Shown: positions 1 through 12,024, numbered from the stretch's first letter. The stretch is 64,000 bases of DNA from Nymphalis io (GCF_905147045.1 NC_065905.1:7006001-7070000); one strand, 5' to 3'. The notes: generated from the letters alone by a model not told the origin. Translations and numbers: made by a program.

Positions 1-599
1 ACTTATTAGTTAGTAATATGTTAAATTGTATTTTTTTATCTATTTAAACAAAAAATACGTCACTTAAAATAAAAATTCACAATCTTGAACAGTTAATGAC
101 GATCGACTGACCCTAATGAAATTTGGCATAAAATCGAGTCAAGTTTGATAGTCAATTTAATATATATAGCTAGTATTTGCTAAAAATGAGTACTCGCTTT
201 TAAGTGATAAAATCAATCACAATACACATATAACATTTAAAATTCTCTCTGGATATTTTTATCATAAACATTTTTCCGATAACAATATAATTTAATCAGA
301 GACTGTAGCCGACGGAACGCAACTCCCAGCTGCATCAGAGATATTTTAAACTCGTTCAATCTCTGTTACCTTAACTTTATTTTAAAACGGTGCAGTTTAT
401 AATTTAAAAAAGAACTCAGCCATGTAAAATTTAGCAGCAACAGCAAAAAATATACAGTATTGATTAGACCAAAAAATATTTTATAGATCTAACGGTAGAA
501 TAATTGGAATTCGACCTGGTGATAACTTTTCCAATAGTTTGGATACTGTTTATACATGAACATAGTTTTTTATTTTTATTTAATTATATATAATTGTTA
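1..599. other. AT-rich DNA, no gene seen
   Basis: No coding, repeat or RNA signal that I can support. One short GC-richer patch (about 300-345) shows no splice-flanked frame worth calling. Confidence 0.5.
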
Positions 600-822
600 A
601 TAGGTCTGATGCTAAGTCCACCACCGCCATCTATAGACATTGGCACTGTAAGAAATATTTACCATTTTTTAGATCGTCAATGCACCGCTATCGTATGGAA
701 ATACTACAAACTCACTTATCCTTCACTCCGGAACACAATAATTATAAGTAGAACTGTTTAGCGGTAGAATAAGTGTACCTACACTGACGAGCTGGCACAA
801 ATCCCCTTTTACCATGACCAGC
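600..822 (-). repeat. SINE-like family A, degraded copy
   Basis: Recognised by blocks shared with better copies in the window: a segment like GACATTGGCACTGTAAGAAAT, then a CTCACTTATCCTTCA block, then GCGGTAGAAT followed by a CTACACTGACGAGC block. It is well diverged, so the insertion is old. The strand is set by the A-rich end of the family, which lies to the left. Confidence 0.6.
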
Positions 823-984
823 GTTCTTGAAGGATGCTCTATATTTTTTTACATATTATTTTGAGTCCATGTCTTCGTTGAATATATTAAAAATATTTTC
901 CTAATTAGTACAAAAATATAATAACAAATAATAATAAATTTAAATAGAGTTTTTTTTTTGGTTTTGAGATGAAAGTAAATTTTT

Positions 985-1118
985 TTTTTTTACAATTAAT
1001 AGGCCAGCGTTTAACCGTTAACTTGCCTGATGTTAAGCATCGACATGGTCTAAGATGTAACACGCTTGCCTATAAGAAACCTGTTTACTCTGGATTTGAA
1101 GACACCAACATTGTACCT
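985..1118. repeat. Dispersed-repeat-like fragment, unassigned
   Basis: A patch with a run like CTGATGTTAAGCATCGACATGG followed by CTAAGATGTAACACGCTTGCCT. The style matches interspersed lepidopteran repeats, but no second copy occurs in the window, so the call rests on resemblance only. Confidence 0.25.
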
Positions 1119-1121
1119 ATC

Positions 1122-1163
1122 AAGTAAATGCAAAAAACTAAAAAGTAAATGCAAAAAACTAAA
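1122..1163. repeat. 21-bp direct tandem duplication
   Basis: The unit AAGTAAATGCAAAAAACTAAA occurs twice in perfect tandem with period 21. It is probably a local slippage duplication. Confidence 0.85.
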
Positions 1164-1314
1164 ATATTAATTTAGCAGAAAACAACTTTTACAAGTTTTT
1201 TATTTAAATCTTGATACCTACTCTATGTACTTATGTATGATGGGTTCACTTATGATTATCATAATATAATGCTTTGACTGTCACTCGGTGTTTTTAATAT
1301 AATAGGAAGCAAAC

Positions 1315-1513
1315 AGAGGAGGCTCACCTCTACGTTGAATTCTACGTTGAATGCAGCCAAATGGAAGAAGCTGGTACTGGGCCCATAGATTAGAGCATTA
1401 CTCCATGTGGGACTGAATTTACAACTTGTAAAGTTGCATTTGCATTGCTGAGCACTCCAAATGGACAATTTTGCTTTACCTTTCAATTGGCCGCGGAACT
1501 GAACGACGGTCAA
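1315..1513 (-). pseudogene. Remnant of non-LTR reverse transcriptase C-terminal region
   Basis: The minus strand encodes VQFRGQLKGKAKL near its start, then a segment resembling the YKxxVRPxxEYCxxLW region downstream of the polymerase domain in CR1/Jockey-type LINEs. The same region is much better preserved in the LINE at 16,569-17,709. The frame is scrambled after about 30 residues and no catalytic motif is present. It is a short, old, dead fragment; a different LINE clade is possible. Confidence 0.35.
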
Positions 1514-1520
1514 ACAGATA

Positions 1521-2330
1521 AAATAAAACGAATACTAAATGAGTTATAAAACGTTGCACGCTGCTCTATCCAAGCTTCTTGTATATTATATACCTAAATA
1601 CTAATCCTCGATATTTCTTAATTTATTTAAAAATTTTGTTTATTTCACGGTTCCAATTTAAAAAAAAAAAACAGATAACATGTTAAAAGTATGATTAACT
1701 TAGTCTGTATCACAGTATTCTATATTGTCACTCGTACTCGACCTTGTCCTTATTTAAACTAAAAAAAAAACATAAACAATTCTAAACCAATTACTTTTAG
1801 TCGTATCCATTTTTCGTATTTTAATTATTAAAATTCGATGTAAAAAATAAATATTTAATAAGATTTTTAATTTTTATAAAATATTTTGAATTTTTATAAG
1901 ACATTTTGAAATATTCTTGCTTTTACCAGTATCTAGTATTATTGGCAATATATTTTAAAGCAAAAATAATATTAACAAGATAAATAAATGCAACTCAACT
2001 TAAAAACAACAGTTATGTTGTTAAAATAACATACACATATGTTGTTTTTATACTTCAAGAGACAGATACAAAAATAAACAATTAATTATAACATTTTATG
2101 ATATTCGTTCCTTTCATATTATTCCTTACATTCATCAAAGCCGAAATAAAAAAGCAAATGGATAATATGGATAGAAAAAAGTTCTTACTTTTTTTAGAAT
2201 CCAAAGCGATATATTATGAGTAACTGCATATAACTTATTATTGGATTTGTGTTCTGGTAAATGTAAAATATTATTGTACAACCAACGTAATAATTATTGG
2301 ATTATTGTCTCAAACGTAAAATAGTTGAAT
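1521..2330. other. AT-rich DNA, no gene seen
   Basis: A+T-rich sequence with A and T homopolymer runs. No supported gene, SINE or structured repeat. Confidence 0.5.
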
Positions 2331-2454
2331 TAACAAGAATAACGGTTCGGCGAATCGGTAATGACAGAGCGCTAATGGAACTCCGAGCTTTTCGGATCTA
2401 CCACAGACTAAATAAGAGAGAATAAAATATTCGCAAATTCATGACACGTGATGG

Positions 2455-2462
2455 TATATATA
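2455..2462 (+). promoter_or_regulatory. TATA-like box upstream of a candidate first exon
   Basis: TATATATA lies about 150 bp upstream of the candidate start codon at 2605, in a locally GC-richer stretch. The initiator at the expected 25-30 bp downstream distance is not convincing. Such strings are common in AT-rich DNA. Confidence 0.2.
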
Positions 2463-2604
2463 GTTAGGAGCTTCCTTTATCCCTGCAATAGCGTTGTAAA
2501 AAAAAGACGCGCACTAATTAAAAACCGCCATTTAGTCGGTAGACAGAAATGTAAAGTTATTAATTCATTCCTACTACTACTCACACTAGTAATTTCATTA
2601 CACG

Positions 2605-2644
2605 ATGTTGGAAAGGCTTAAGAAATCAGACAAACAGCTTTGTA
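2605..2644 (+). CDS. Candidate host first coding exon (MLERLKKSDKQLC)
   Basis: ATG at 2605 opens 13 codons, MLERLKKSDKQLC, and one further base, followed directly by a perfect GTAAGT donor at 2645. The reading is coding-like (charged, amphipathic) and the upstream 250 bp is GC-richer than the surroundings. No matching acceptor exon was found downstream, so this is a pattern-based suggestion and may be chance. Confidence 0.2.
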
Positions 2645-2971
2645 GTAAGTAAATATATGAACTTATTAATTATTATTATTATTTATTTCAAAAATAACAT
2701 TTAGAAAATTTTGTTTTTAATACGATATATATTCTTATTGTTATTGAATTGTAAAAATCGATGAAACTTATACGGGTATTATTTTTTGCTTAAATTATAA
2801 ATAAGTCTTGATAAATTCTAATATTAATAAAATATTATTATCTAAATTCTTTGTAAGATTAAGTGATATCAATAGAATGAAAAAAATTAATAATTATTAT
2901 AATATCAGTTGTAGGTGTCCCGTTATAATTTTACACCTTAAACACGCAAAGTTTGCTAAAAACATTTTCAT

Positions 2972-3074
2972 CTATATGTTTCGGTGAAATAATGTAAAAT
3001 TAACAAAAACCAACTCGCCGTCAGCTGTACCGGCGTGATATATTAATCCTCTCGGCTCGCCGGGCCACGGCTGT
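2972..3074 (-). CDS. Candidate host terminal exon, minus strand
   Basis: After a TTTATCTAG acceptor-like string, the minus strand reads 33 residues beginning QPWPGEPRGLIYHAGTADGE and ending at TAG. The GC content (a CCGGCGAGCCGAG run) is far above the flanks. No clear polyadenylation signal follows. It could equally be a repeat fragment; the function is unknown. Confidence 0.2.
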
Positions 3075-3110
3075 CTAGATAAAGATGCAAAATTTTGTAT
3101 TTCCACAAAT

Positions 3111-4555
3111 ATTAATTTTTTTGTTTTTGTTTTACTAGAGTTCTTGATTCTGTATTTCAAATATAAGTTTACTATATTGTAGCTGGAATATTATATTATG
3201 TTTTTTTAACTTATTCTTTTTTAAATATAAGAAAATTAAAGTAACTTTAAATTTAAATAATACTTATAACAATTACTTTGTGTTTAATTTATTTTAAGAT
3301 AAATTTAGTCAAAAATCAATATTAACTGACGTAGAGACTTCCATGACAAATGGCACCACGGGCGCTTCAGAGCAGATGCATCCATCAATTATTTGGAAGC
3401 TGCAGTCACTCAGACGTGTGACTAAATTGGCACCCTGGGCGAGATACCTTATGGCGCATCCTCACATGCTTTACGGTCGGCTTTGCCGGTATTCCGGCAA
3501 TTTTAAAGTAAACATACAAAGCGACAATAGCGCTGGTTGAAAGGCTGCATAAAGTTATGTATATTAATAGTTTTACAAATTTCAAGTATTGTTTATCCTT
3601 TTGAACGTTAATGACAACAAATGTTATTTATCATAATTATTTATCTAAACAAATAAATAGAATCCAAGTGTCTGTCTTTGAATTTAAACTTTTTAAATCA
3701 ATATCGCTATTTGCGAGGCACTAACCATTTTAATAATTTAAACATTTCGTGTGAATAATTCAAAGAAACATTAAGTGCGTTAAAATGGAATCATTTGAAT
3801 TTGTAGCGGCGGACTCGGCTAGTAAATATATAAGAGTGTAAATCTCTTGCACGACACAGATAAGTACAAGTATAAAGTTACGACTTATTGACTTTTCCAA
3901 TTTCCCGCGGTCGACACTTGTTACAGATTGTTCGTCGACCGTGATTGCTATAATGTCCTATTGTTTCCTAATGAAACTTTATATATACGTACATGAAGAT
4001 TTTTATGTATGTGCATAGAAGGAGAAATGTTCGTAACGGTAAGTACAATATTTTAGTATGAGATTTTATTTTATTTTACTTAGGAAACAAACAGATAAAG
4101 ATTATTGTGCTCGACCAATGGTTTCCACAAGTAAATAATTCATTATAATGCAAGCAAATGAAAACAAGAAATGTAAATTACATGATTAAATTAACAATTA
4201 ATTAATATGTGACAAAAATGTAAACAATAATATTAAACAGAGATTAAGATTATTTTATCTAAATAATATTCTAATAAGAATAAAAATGTGACTACAAAAT
4301 TATAAATATATATTAAAGTTAAAAAAATAATAACAAATATAACTTAAAATTAAGACTTTTCATTGATTTGTTTAATTAAATTCTAAACAACCAGTAAAAT
4401 TATGTGAGGCAAATTGTTTATAAACGATACCATATTAGATTTTTGCTCCAACTGCAAAACAAAAGCCTCATATATCACTTAAGGCCTGTCCTTGTTTGTT
4501 TGTTGTTTGAAGCTTATTCCACCAGGCGTAGATATGTCTGTCTGATGGTCTGATT
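3111..4555. other. Mostly AT-rich DNA; one unassigned GC-richer patch
   Basis: Nothing supported except a GC-richer patch at about 3340-3515, which contains mirrored GCCGG/CCGGC strings and resembles an old transposon fragment. I could not place it in a family. A short family-B-like string (GAAGCTTATTCCACCA) lies near 4509. Confidence 0.4.
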
Positions 4556-4559
4556 AAGT

Positions 4560-4730
4560 AGCACCTACTTTGTATTGTTCTGTTCTGGTAACAGGCCGTG
4601 TCGCAAAGGCTTGTGTCGCATTGACGATGTAAGTTTAATATTTCTTGCAGTGCCAATATTTATCGACATTGGTGACCATTTACTATCGGGTGGCGCATTC
4701 GCGTGTCCGCCTAACTATTTTATAAAATAA
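4560..4730 (+). repeat. SINE-like family A, partial degraded copy
   Basis: Carries family-A blocks in the A-tail orientation: GACGATGTAAG, then TTTCTTGCAGTGCCAAT, ACATTGGTGACCATTTAC, and finally GTCCGCCTAACTATTTTATAAAAT at the A-rich end. The first half of the family is missing or unrecognisable. Confidence 0.6.
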
Positions 4731-5083
4731 ACGCTGTTAGATGCCTTATCTCCTTTTTTATACCCCTGACAATTTTCATGACGATCAATTGCGTAGTTAA
4801 GACGTGAAAACGTAACAAACAGGCTCATATTCACATTTATTATAATAACTATAGACAACAAAATTCAGTACTTAAAAATCAATAGTTTCCCGAACTGGTT
4901 CTTCCGACCTGATATCATCTACATTATATCATGTACTATGAATATAAAATGAAAAAAATATGTAAATATTTAGAACAGAAATTTAATATATATCAAAATC
5001 AAAATAGTTTATTTTACAGCAATAATATTATATATTTGATACAATAGCCGGGTTGTTTGCTGAAACCATATTGTTAGGAATGT

Positions 5084-5215
5084 TTTCCGATGGGGCGTGG
5101 CCTAGCGGCGCGACTTGATCACGTGATGATCATCATAGTGGGGACTGGCGCTGCCGAGCTCATCGGCCGGCCAAGCTGGTTTTGAGACACTTCTGCTCGG
5201 GCTCTCGGTGGTAGC
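5084..5215. other. GC-rich patch with palindromic CACGTG site, unassigned
   Basis: A sharply GC-rich stretch in AT-rich flanks containing the 10-bp palindrome ATCACGTGAT (5118-5127), an E-box-type string, and a GGGGCGTGGC GC-box-like string. It could be part of a long terminal repeat or a promoter, but no partner repeat, TATA box or coding exon supports either. Confidence 0.25.
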
Positions 5216-5479
5216 AGATATCTCATAAATAATATTTCAGTTGCTCTGTTTTGATTCCTTTGTTCTATTTGTGTGTGTAAATTGTACGTGTCGATCTACG
5301 TTTACTTTATTGTTGTATAGTTGTATTGATTTATCACTTTTTAAAAACCTATTTCTATCTTGATTTCTAATAATATCATAATTGTATTTCCGGTGGCATC
5401 CAAACTAGGCGAGCTTGTGTCGTGGATACCTTGCTACAATTTACAGACAGCGTTCCACTTTCGGTTAATAGCGTATTCT

Positions 5480-6505
5480 TGGAAAATTTTTGTAAAATTT
5501 ATAGAAAGAAAAAAAATATATAAATTTAAGTAGACTATGCAAGAATAATAATTATAATAAATATATAGACTTAGTAAATCGTGTTCTCAATCCCTCCGTG
5601 CAATTTCTCGTATCTAATTATAAGTTTTCTCTATCAGAATTCCTTAGTTAGAGCTAGACTGATGTATCGAGAGAGACAAACAAATTTTAATAAGGACTAT
5701 CCTTAATCTACGTTGAAAATAATTTCTTTATCTTAGATTTTTATATTTGTTTTTTCTGTTGAATTTTATATTGTGTTTATATTATACTAGCAAAACCTTG
5801 CTGACTTTTGTCCTGTCTGGGTTTATTTACCGGGCAATAGTATCGATTAACTGTATACTACAACGGGACCATTACAGTTTAATTATAATAACAAGTAACT
5901 TAACCCAACCGAAATTTTTATATGTTTTGTATGTACATGTACATACATAATTTTGCTATTTTGTTAAAGATGATATTTGTGATACTCAGTTTCTTATTAA
6001 TTAACCATATTTTGACACAGTATTATCATATTTAAGAATCTTTTAATTGTAAGCTTTATTAAAGTAGTTAAGCTTGCCTGCGTGCAAAGTGAAGTTGACT
6101 GTTTACATATAAAACGCCGACTGAGTGACCTTTCCAGTGACCTTTACAGTTAGAGGGATGGACTGCCCTCGATTTAGCCCTGAAACAAAAACCTTGGAGG
6201 TCAGATCAACATAAACTTTAATTTTTATAACAGATGTATATCATATTATTATGCTATTAAACTGAAATAGAAATGAAATTCTAGTATTTGGTTTAATTTC
6301 TGAAATTCCTGTATTTATTTCTTTTGTTGTTGTACATTTTAGCCAAATATACCTAATAGCTTTGTCTTTGTGAGATAATATAATAATTTGATATGTACTT
6401 TGAAAACAAATCAATACGCAATTGGAGAATTAAATTCGATTTTAAAAATATATTATATAACTAAAAATAAATTCCTCTCAAAATGTACATGGAAATATTT
6501 GTGTT
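5480..6505. other. AT-rich DNA, no gene seen
   Basis: Short open frames here are low-complexity and AT-driven. No splice-bounded coding region or repeat was recognised. Confidence 0.45.
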
Positions 6506-6509
6506 CTAT

Positions 6510-6705
6510 TGTGTTGGTGGGTAAACACGTAGCAAAGTTTCAGTGAAATTAGACACATGCAAGTTTTCTCATGTTTTCCTTCACCGCTGAGCACGAGATG
6601 AAATAATCACAAATTAAGCACATCAAAATTCAGTGGAATTTGTCTGGGTTCGAACCAGAAGGTTATGATTCATGCGTTCTAACCACTGGGCGATCTTGGC
6701 TCTAC
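6510..6705 (-). repeat. SINE family B, 3'-truncated copy
   Basis: On the minus strand this starts with the tRNA-like head (AAGATCGCCCAGTGGTTAGA), contains a box-B-like GGTTCGAACC, and continues through the TTCATCTCGTGC-like and GAAGGAAAACATGAG blocks. The distal third of the family is lacking. Confidence 0.75.
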
Positions 6706-7467
6706 TCTTACTTATTGATTTTCAAAAATCTACCTCCGATTATAAACCTCTCGCCAATTTAAAAAGTGTCAGGGCGTAAAAATAATTATTTTAAAAGCTT
6801 TTATAACGAAGTTTTAGGCATCTTAGGAAAACTAATGGATGTAGGGAGATTTTTGTTTATATTTTTATACGCGTTGAAATGACGCAGGTGTGTAAGATCT
6901 AAATAAAATTTAACAAGCACAATAATCTTTATTTATTTTTGATTATTTTAAATACTGCATACTTAAAAGCAAACAATGAATATATATTAATTAATAGATT
7001 TTTTTTGGTATAAGTATTTTGAGAATGGAAACTTGTATATTCTCAGTTTTTTACTCCTTGTCATATTATTTCGAAGTCCTTGTTCTTCATAATATGAGAG
7101 GCATCCTTGTAAAGTTAGGGCTAAAGAATTATAGTGTAGAAGTGAAATCATATTTCTATGACTCCCCCTGTAACCTTCCTGGAGAGGCAAGTATTGTAAA
7201 TATTGTCTGATTCAGAATTCAAAAATGAGAATATACGACGAAAAGCTAAATTTAGATAGCACCTTGAAGGTATTACCCGAGAGATAGAGATCCAAATCTG
7301 CTTCGCAAACTGATGTAATTTTCGAACTTACTTCTTAATTGGAAAAGTTATGACACATTTATGGTACAGAACATGTTAATATATTAGACACATTTTGCGT
7401 CCCCATAGAAAAAGTTGGGTGAATTATTCATGGAAATATAATAGGCGATAAAATTGAACATCCTGAC

Positions 7468-7552
7468 AAAATCTGCATGTGACGGATTAAATACTACAAC
7501 AACGAAAAACATAGTAGTCGGCATTGGAGAAGTGTGGTGGAATAAACTCCAA
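7468..7552 (+). repeat. SINE family B fragment
   Basis: A weak match to the distal part of the family, with ATCTGCATGTG and then GCATTGGAGAAGTGTGGTGG followed by AATAAACTCCAA. It is heavily diverged. Confidence 0.35.
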
Positions 7553-7769
7553 TTTATTTTTGCTATGAACAATTTGAATTTACCTACGGGGAAGAATAAT
7601 TGTGAACGTAACTCTGTATAGGATTGGATTTCTTATAGTTGTTAATTGGGAGCCTTAAAAGCGCATCGTATTGAATTTAGTAATTATGAATTTTATAGTG
7701 GTTTTTTCAACTGAAATATATTGTAGTGTCTTTTTGGACTAAGAAATATATTAATCTAATTAACCATCT

Positions 7770-8071
7770 AAAGCCGAAATGGTCCAGAGGTTAGAACGCG
7801 TGAATTTTAACCGATGATTGTGGGTTCAAACCCGGGCAAGCACCACTGAATTTTCATGTGCTTAATTTGTGATTATAATTCATATCGTGCTTTACGGTGA
7901 AGGAAAATATCGTGAGGAAACCTGCATGTATATAATTTCACAGAAATTCTGCCACATGTGTATTTCGCCAAGCCGCACTGGTGCAGCGTGGTGGAATAAG
8001 CTCCAAACTTTCTCCTCAAAAAGGGAGTGGAGGCCTTTAGTCCAGCAGTGGGACATTCGCAGGCTGTTACG
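7770..8071 (+). repeat. SINE family B, full-length copy with target duplication
   Basis: A complete copy: tRNA-like head (AGCCGAAATGGTCCAGAGG...), box-B-like GGGTTCAAACCC, then the body through GTGGTGGAATAAGCTCC and the terminal CAGGCTGTTAC. A perfect 12-bp direct repeat AATTAACCATCT flanks it (7758-7769 and 8072-8083), as expected for LINE-mediated insertion. This copy defines the family boundaries for the rest of the window. Confidence 0.9.
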
Positions 8072-8672
8072 AATTAACCATCTTGAAATATCAAAAGTTA
8101 ATTTAAGAATGGTGCTTAGTAAGACTTATGAATTTCCTTTTCTCTTTACTTCTTTATACACGTTCTATAGTGCTCCTTATGTATGCTACCAACAGAACCT
8201 TTATGAAAACAAACCTAGAATATTACCGCTAATAAAAACGTGCGCTAATAAAATTTTAATATTAAAGCTATAATTTATAATATTCGCTAGAATTTTTTAA
8301 TTCGCGTTTAACCAAAAATACATTAATTAAACTCGCGAAGAACTAGGCTAACGAGAAATAATAATAATAATCGAATTCATCTTGAATATGATAGGTCCGA
8401 ATTCATCTTGAATATGACGAATCAAAAAATTTAAAAGTTTGCACCTATTATGCAATCAATTATTTTTTATTTATGTTTTTTAAAAGCCTGTTTAGACGAT
8501 TAAACGTACAAACGCGATTTAGTTGTAAATTAATTAGACATATGCTTTCTGAAAGTTAAAATAAATATGCGTAAGATGTTTACATTTACAGAGTAATCAA
8601 TATTTGTTTAGATTAGTATCTAAACTTAAATAATTCGAAAAACTTAAACATGTCCTATTACTATTGTGCGTT

Positions 8673-8678
8673 ATTTAT
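8673..8678 (-). terminator. Candidate polyadenylation signal
   Basis: AATAAA on the minus strand, 44 nt after the stop codon of the candidate exon at 8722-8861. Alone it means little in AT-rich DNA; its value is its position. Confidence 0.3.
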
Positions 8679-8721
8679 TAAGAATATGCAAAGGGTGTCT
8701 TATACCAATATCATTTTGAAT

Positions 8722-8861
8722 TCAATCTTTGTTTAAAAATCTTAGCGAAGCATCTTTCATTAAACAAGCCGACTCTGGGAAGCTGTAGGTGTCGTCTAGT
8801 GACTGAAAGTGGTGCTTAACCTTGCGCCGTCTTCGAAGCTTGGCCTCGAAAAAATTCAAGG
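8722..8861 (-). CDS. Candidate host terminal coding exon, minus strand
   Basis: The minus strand reads 45 codons from an ACAG acceptor-like site to TGA, including KLRRRRKVKHHFQSLDDTYS and then FPESACLMKDASLRFLNKD. The exon begins with two bases before the first full codon, so it would need a phase-1 upstream exon. Base composition is near 50% GC in a roughly 30% GC setting. A canonical AATAAA lies 44 nt past the stop (8673-8678). The upstream pyrimidine tract is poor. A basic cluster (RRRR) precedes an acidic/aromatic stretch. I do not recognise the protein; a transposon fragment remains possible. Confidence 0.35.
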
Positions 8862-9900
8862 CTGTTTATATTTGTTTTGTTTTAAATTTTCAAGATCCCT
8901 AAGTTTAACCCCTTGTTTTTTCAATATGATTTTAATTTGTGTAAAGAAACGAATTATATGATGAGGAATACAAGTTTTAAAGTAAAAAAATATATATATG
9001 TTTGTTATTTACCACTGGTCGGTATGACTTAATTTATAGTTATCGGTGGCGTAATTCTTTCTTTTGTATCGAATAGAGAATTTTAAATTGGCGCGTATTA
9101 CATTTAAGAAATCCTATTTGGAATGAATGTATGTGGGATCTTATGAATTATAGAAATTGGATCCGTATTAGAACTTTTATTTTTATATATTTTCAGTCTG
9201 CAAAAAAAAAACCAAATTTTGATAATCCATTATTTAATAAATAACAAGAAATCAATAATTTGATGGTTTAATAATATTATAATCAAACATGAATACCGAA
9301 ATATATCATACATATTTTTGTAATAAAATTTTTGGTTATTTAAAGACAAGGTTCTGTCTTCAAGGGATTTTGAATAATTCCTGTAAAGCAATTCCTTAAG
9401 CACCAACTTGAAAATCAACGCTAAATATGATCAGAAAATGTCAAAAAATTGTATAAGACGTTATGTAGAATAATTACGACATATAAAGAATAAACGTGTG
9501 AAAAAAGTATTCAACCTGAGTGGCTTTTTAATAATTCACTGAGTGAATGAGATACGAAGCGAGTTTTTACAGAATAGCCCTGAACATGAAAACAATTTAG
9601 TGAGCTAAACTTAGTAGACTATCTCTTACATATATAGAACACGCGGTCTACAGAATTATTCATGAAGTAAATCCATAATACAACTAGTAGGAAACATAAC
9701 ATCGTATATTAGCGGTTGAATAATGAATAAGCTTTTAACTTGGAATTTACATTTATTGATCCATGAAACTGTAATTGTGATAGTACATTTTAGTTCTTAG
9801 ATTATAACTTACTTATTGTATTTTGTGGTTGTTAAATCAAAATTAAAATATTCTTTAGTCAATAAGCGCGCAAAAGCAATGTGGGATTGTCATGTTGTTC
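8862..9900. other. AT-rich DNA, no gene seen
   Basis: If the exon at 8722-8861 is real, this would be part of its upstream intron. No other feature was found. Confidence 0.4.
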
Positions 9901-9944
9901 TTTTTTTGAATAGTTTGTATTTAAATTGATAAATTGACAAATAG

Positions 9945-10198
9945 ATCACCTGATGATAAGTGGTCACCGCTGACCTTGGACACTGTAAAAAATATTAACA
10001 ATCCCTTACACCGCAAATGCGCCACATGCCTTGTGGCATAAACCAAGATGTTACATCTCTTTGCACCTGTAGTTACACTGGCTCACTCACCCTTCAAAAG
10101 AGAACACAACAATACTAAGTATTAGGTTTTGGCGGTAGAATATGTGATGAGCGGATGGTACCTACCCAGACTTGCACAAAGTCCTACCACCAAGTTAA
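9945..10198 (-). repeat. SINE-like family A, nearly full copy
   Basis: Contains TCACCTGATGATAAGTGGTC, the CTCACTCACCCTTCA block, GCGGTAGAATATGTGATGAG and TGGTACCTACCCAGAC in family order. It is moderately diverged and was read against the clean copies at 22,644 and 29,794. Confidence 0.8.
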
Positions 10199-10734
10199 TT
10201 ATCAGTTATTTATCGTACAGCAATTATGAGTTTCTCTTTTACGGTAGAGTCTACATCCGGAACACGTAGAAACTTGCAAGGGTTTACAACTGCTAACTAT
10301 ATTTTTTACACCTAATAACTTTCATATAAATCATTCAGATATATGTACATATATATCGATATTTTACAATTTTATGTATTATTCAAAAGCAATAATGTAA
10401 TAGAAAAACAAGAGGCAAATATAAAATACATTTATAGAAGTTATATTTTACAAGCATTTTTTAAGCCTCAATCCATAAACGAATCAGATTTTAAGCTATC
10501 ACAATGTCGAATTTCAAAATATTTCAGTTACTACATCTATTTTTCTCAAAACATTTATTTTCTCTCGAGTTTATTTAAGCGAACTTTGCGTGAACATTAC
10601 ATTGTTTAACTGTACCACTTAAAATTAATTGATTCCTGGAAATGAAAGTAATTGGGAGGGTAAGTATCCTTTGTTATGTTAAATTTCTTTTATCCATAGA
10701 TATCTGTTTTTTTCCCGTAACATGATATTGTGCA

Positions 10735-10922
10735 TGATTTGAACGGTAAAGGAAAACATAGTGAGGAAACCTGCATGTGTCTAATTTCACTGAAAATCTG
10801 CCACATGTGTATTCCACTAACCCGCATTGGAGCAGCGTGGTGGAATAAACTCCAAACCTTCTCCTCAAAAAGAGGAGAGGAGGCCTTTAGCCCAGCTGTG
10901 GGACATTCACAGGCTGTTACGT
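10735..10922 (+). repeat. SINE family B, 5'-truncated copy
   Basis: Begins at the GGTAAAGGAAAACATAGTGAGG block and runs to CACAGGCTGTTACG, the normal 3' end. The tRNA-like head is absent, which is typical of 5' truncation during reverse transcription. Confidence 0.85.
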
Positions 10923-11029
10923 TACGGATATTGTGCAAGCCCGTCTGAGTGGGATACACCTCAAACTCAACAGTTAGTCTATTTTCCAACAGAAATAATT
11001 AGTCTATTTATTTTTATTATTTATTGTTT

Positions 11030-11150
11030 TAATGGTGGGCGAGCCGGTGTGCATTAACAGTGTAAGCAGTGGTTTATATTTCTTACAGAATTAGTATATA
11101 TTAGCGAAGGGCAGGTAGCCTAATTACTCTTACACTTGCCTAAAATAAAT
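11030..11150 (+). repeat. Possible SINE-like family A remnant
   Basis: A weak match only: AGTGTAAGCAGTGG, TATTTCTTACAG and a diverged A-rich end. It could be chance similarity. Confidence 0.3.
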
Positions 11151-11932
11151 TAAAGAAAAAATACTTTACATTCCTCGTTTACTTTCATTGTTTTTTAAAT
11201 TAAAAAGTTTGTTTATAATAAAATTATGAGCGCATGAATGTTGCTATTTTTTTATATACTGTCATATTTCATTTTTCAAAATCTACCAGATATCGAAATA
11301 TAACGTAATGGTATTTGATATCTACTGCTAATTAGTTCAATTCCATTAAATTGTGTTTTTCTTAAAAAACATTAAAATTTGACGTGAATTTTTAATTTAG
11401 TAGTATAAACCTTTTCAATAAAGCTATACATGCAATTTTACTTTCCATTTAATCAAATTCGTTTCAGCGAAAGCGTATCGCTCTCTGGCAGGCTGCCTAA
11501 CTGCCTAAAACCATTCACTCAATAAAACAATTAACTAGAATGAAGGGTTTGTTGGTGACGTGAAAGGAATGAAGTTTGGATATGAGAAACCCATTTCCTT
11601 TTATATTTTAAGTATTCCTTTTTCAAATGTTATGAGATTAAAGAACTGACATTTTTTTAGAGTTTCGTATATCCGATAAATAAATTAAACCCTTATTAGA
11701 TTCCCTCTTTGTCTGTCACATTTTTTCTGGCTGGGGAATTCTCTTTGAATCTACTGAACGTTGGAAATCGAGGCTTTTATATAAAGTTTATACCCCAATC
11801 CTAGATGTATAATTGTATAGCGTAAACAAATGAATTCTGATTTTGAAAATTGAATTTGAGGCGCAAATTAGCAAAGTAAAAAAAAATATGGAAGGGCTCA
11901 TTATGAAAAACATGCTCAAAATAAAAATATAT

Positions 11933-12023
11933 TGGACGGTTTTATATTATAACTGTATGTAGGTATTTTTATATTCGCAATAAATCAGTCACCATCTTGC
12001 TCCTGTGTTTGATTGACGTTCCA
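11933..12023 (+). repeat. 5' LTR of the gypsy element
   Basis: 91 bp, TGGACGG...GTTCCA, with no visible difference from the 3' copy. It includes an AATAAA-like string (GCAATAAATCAG) that can serve 3' end formation. There is no strong TATA box. Confidence 0.95.
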
Positions 12024-12024
12024 C

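Noticed and set aside
3343..3540. 65-codon frame as a gene
   Set aside because: It sits in a patch that looks like an old transposon; no splice or homology support.
10674..10989. Small frames over the SINE B copy
   Set aside because: The same translations recur in each family B copy because the SINE sequence is repeated; not genes.
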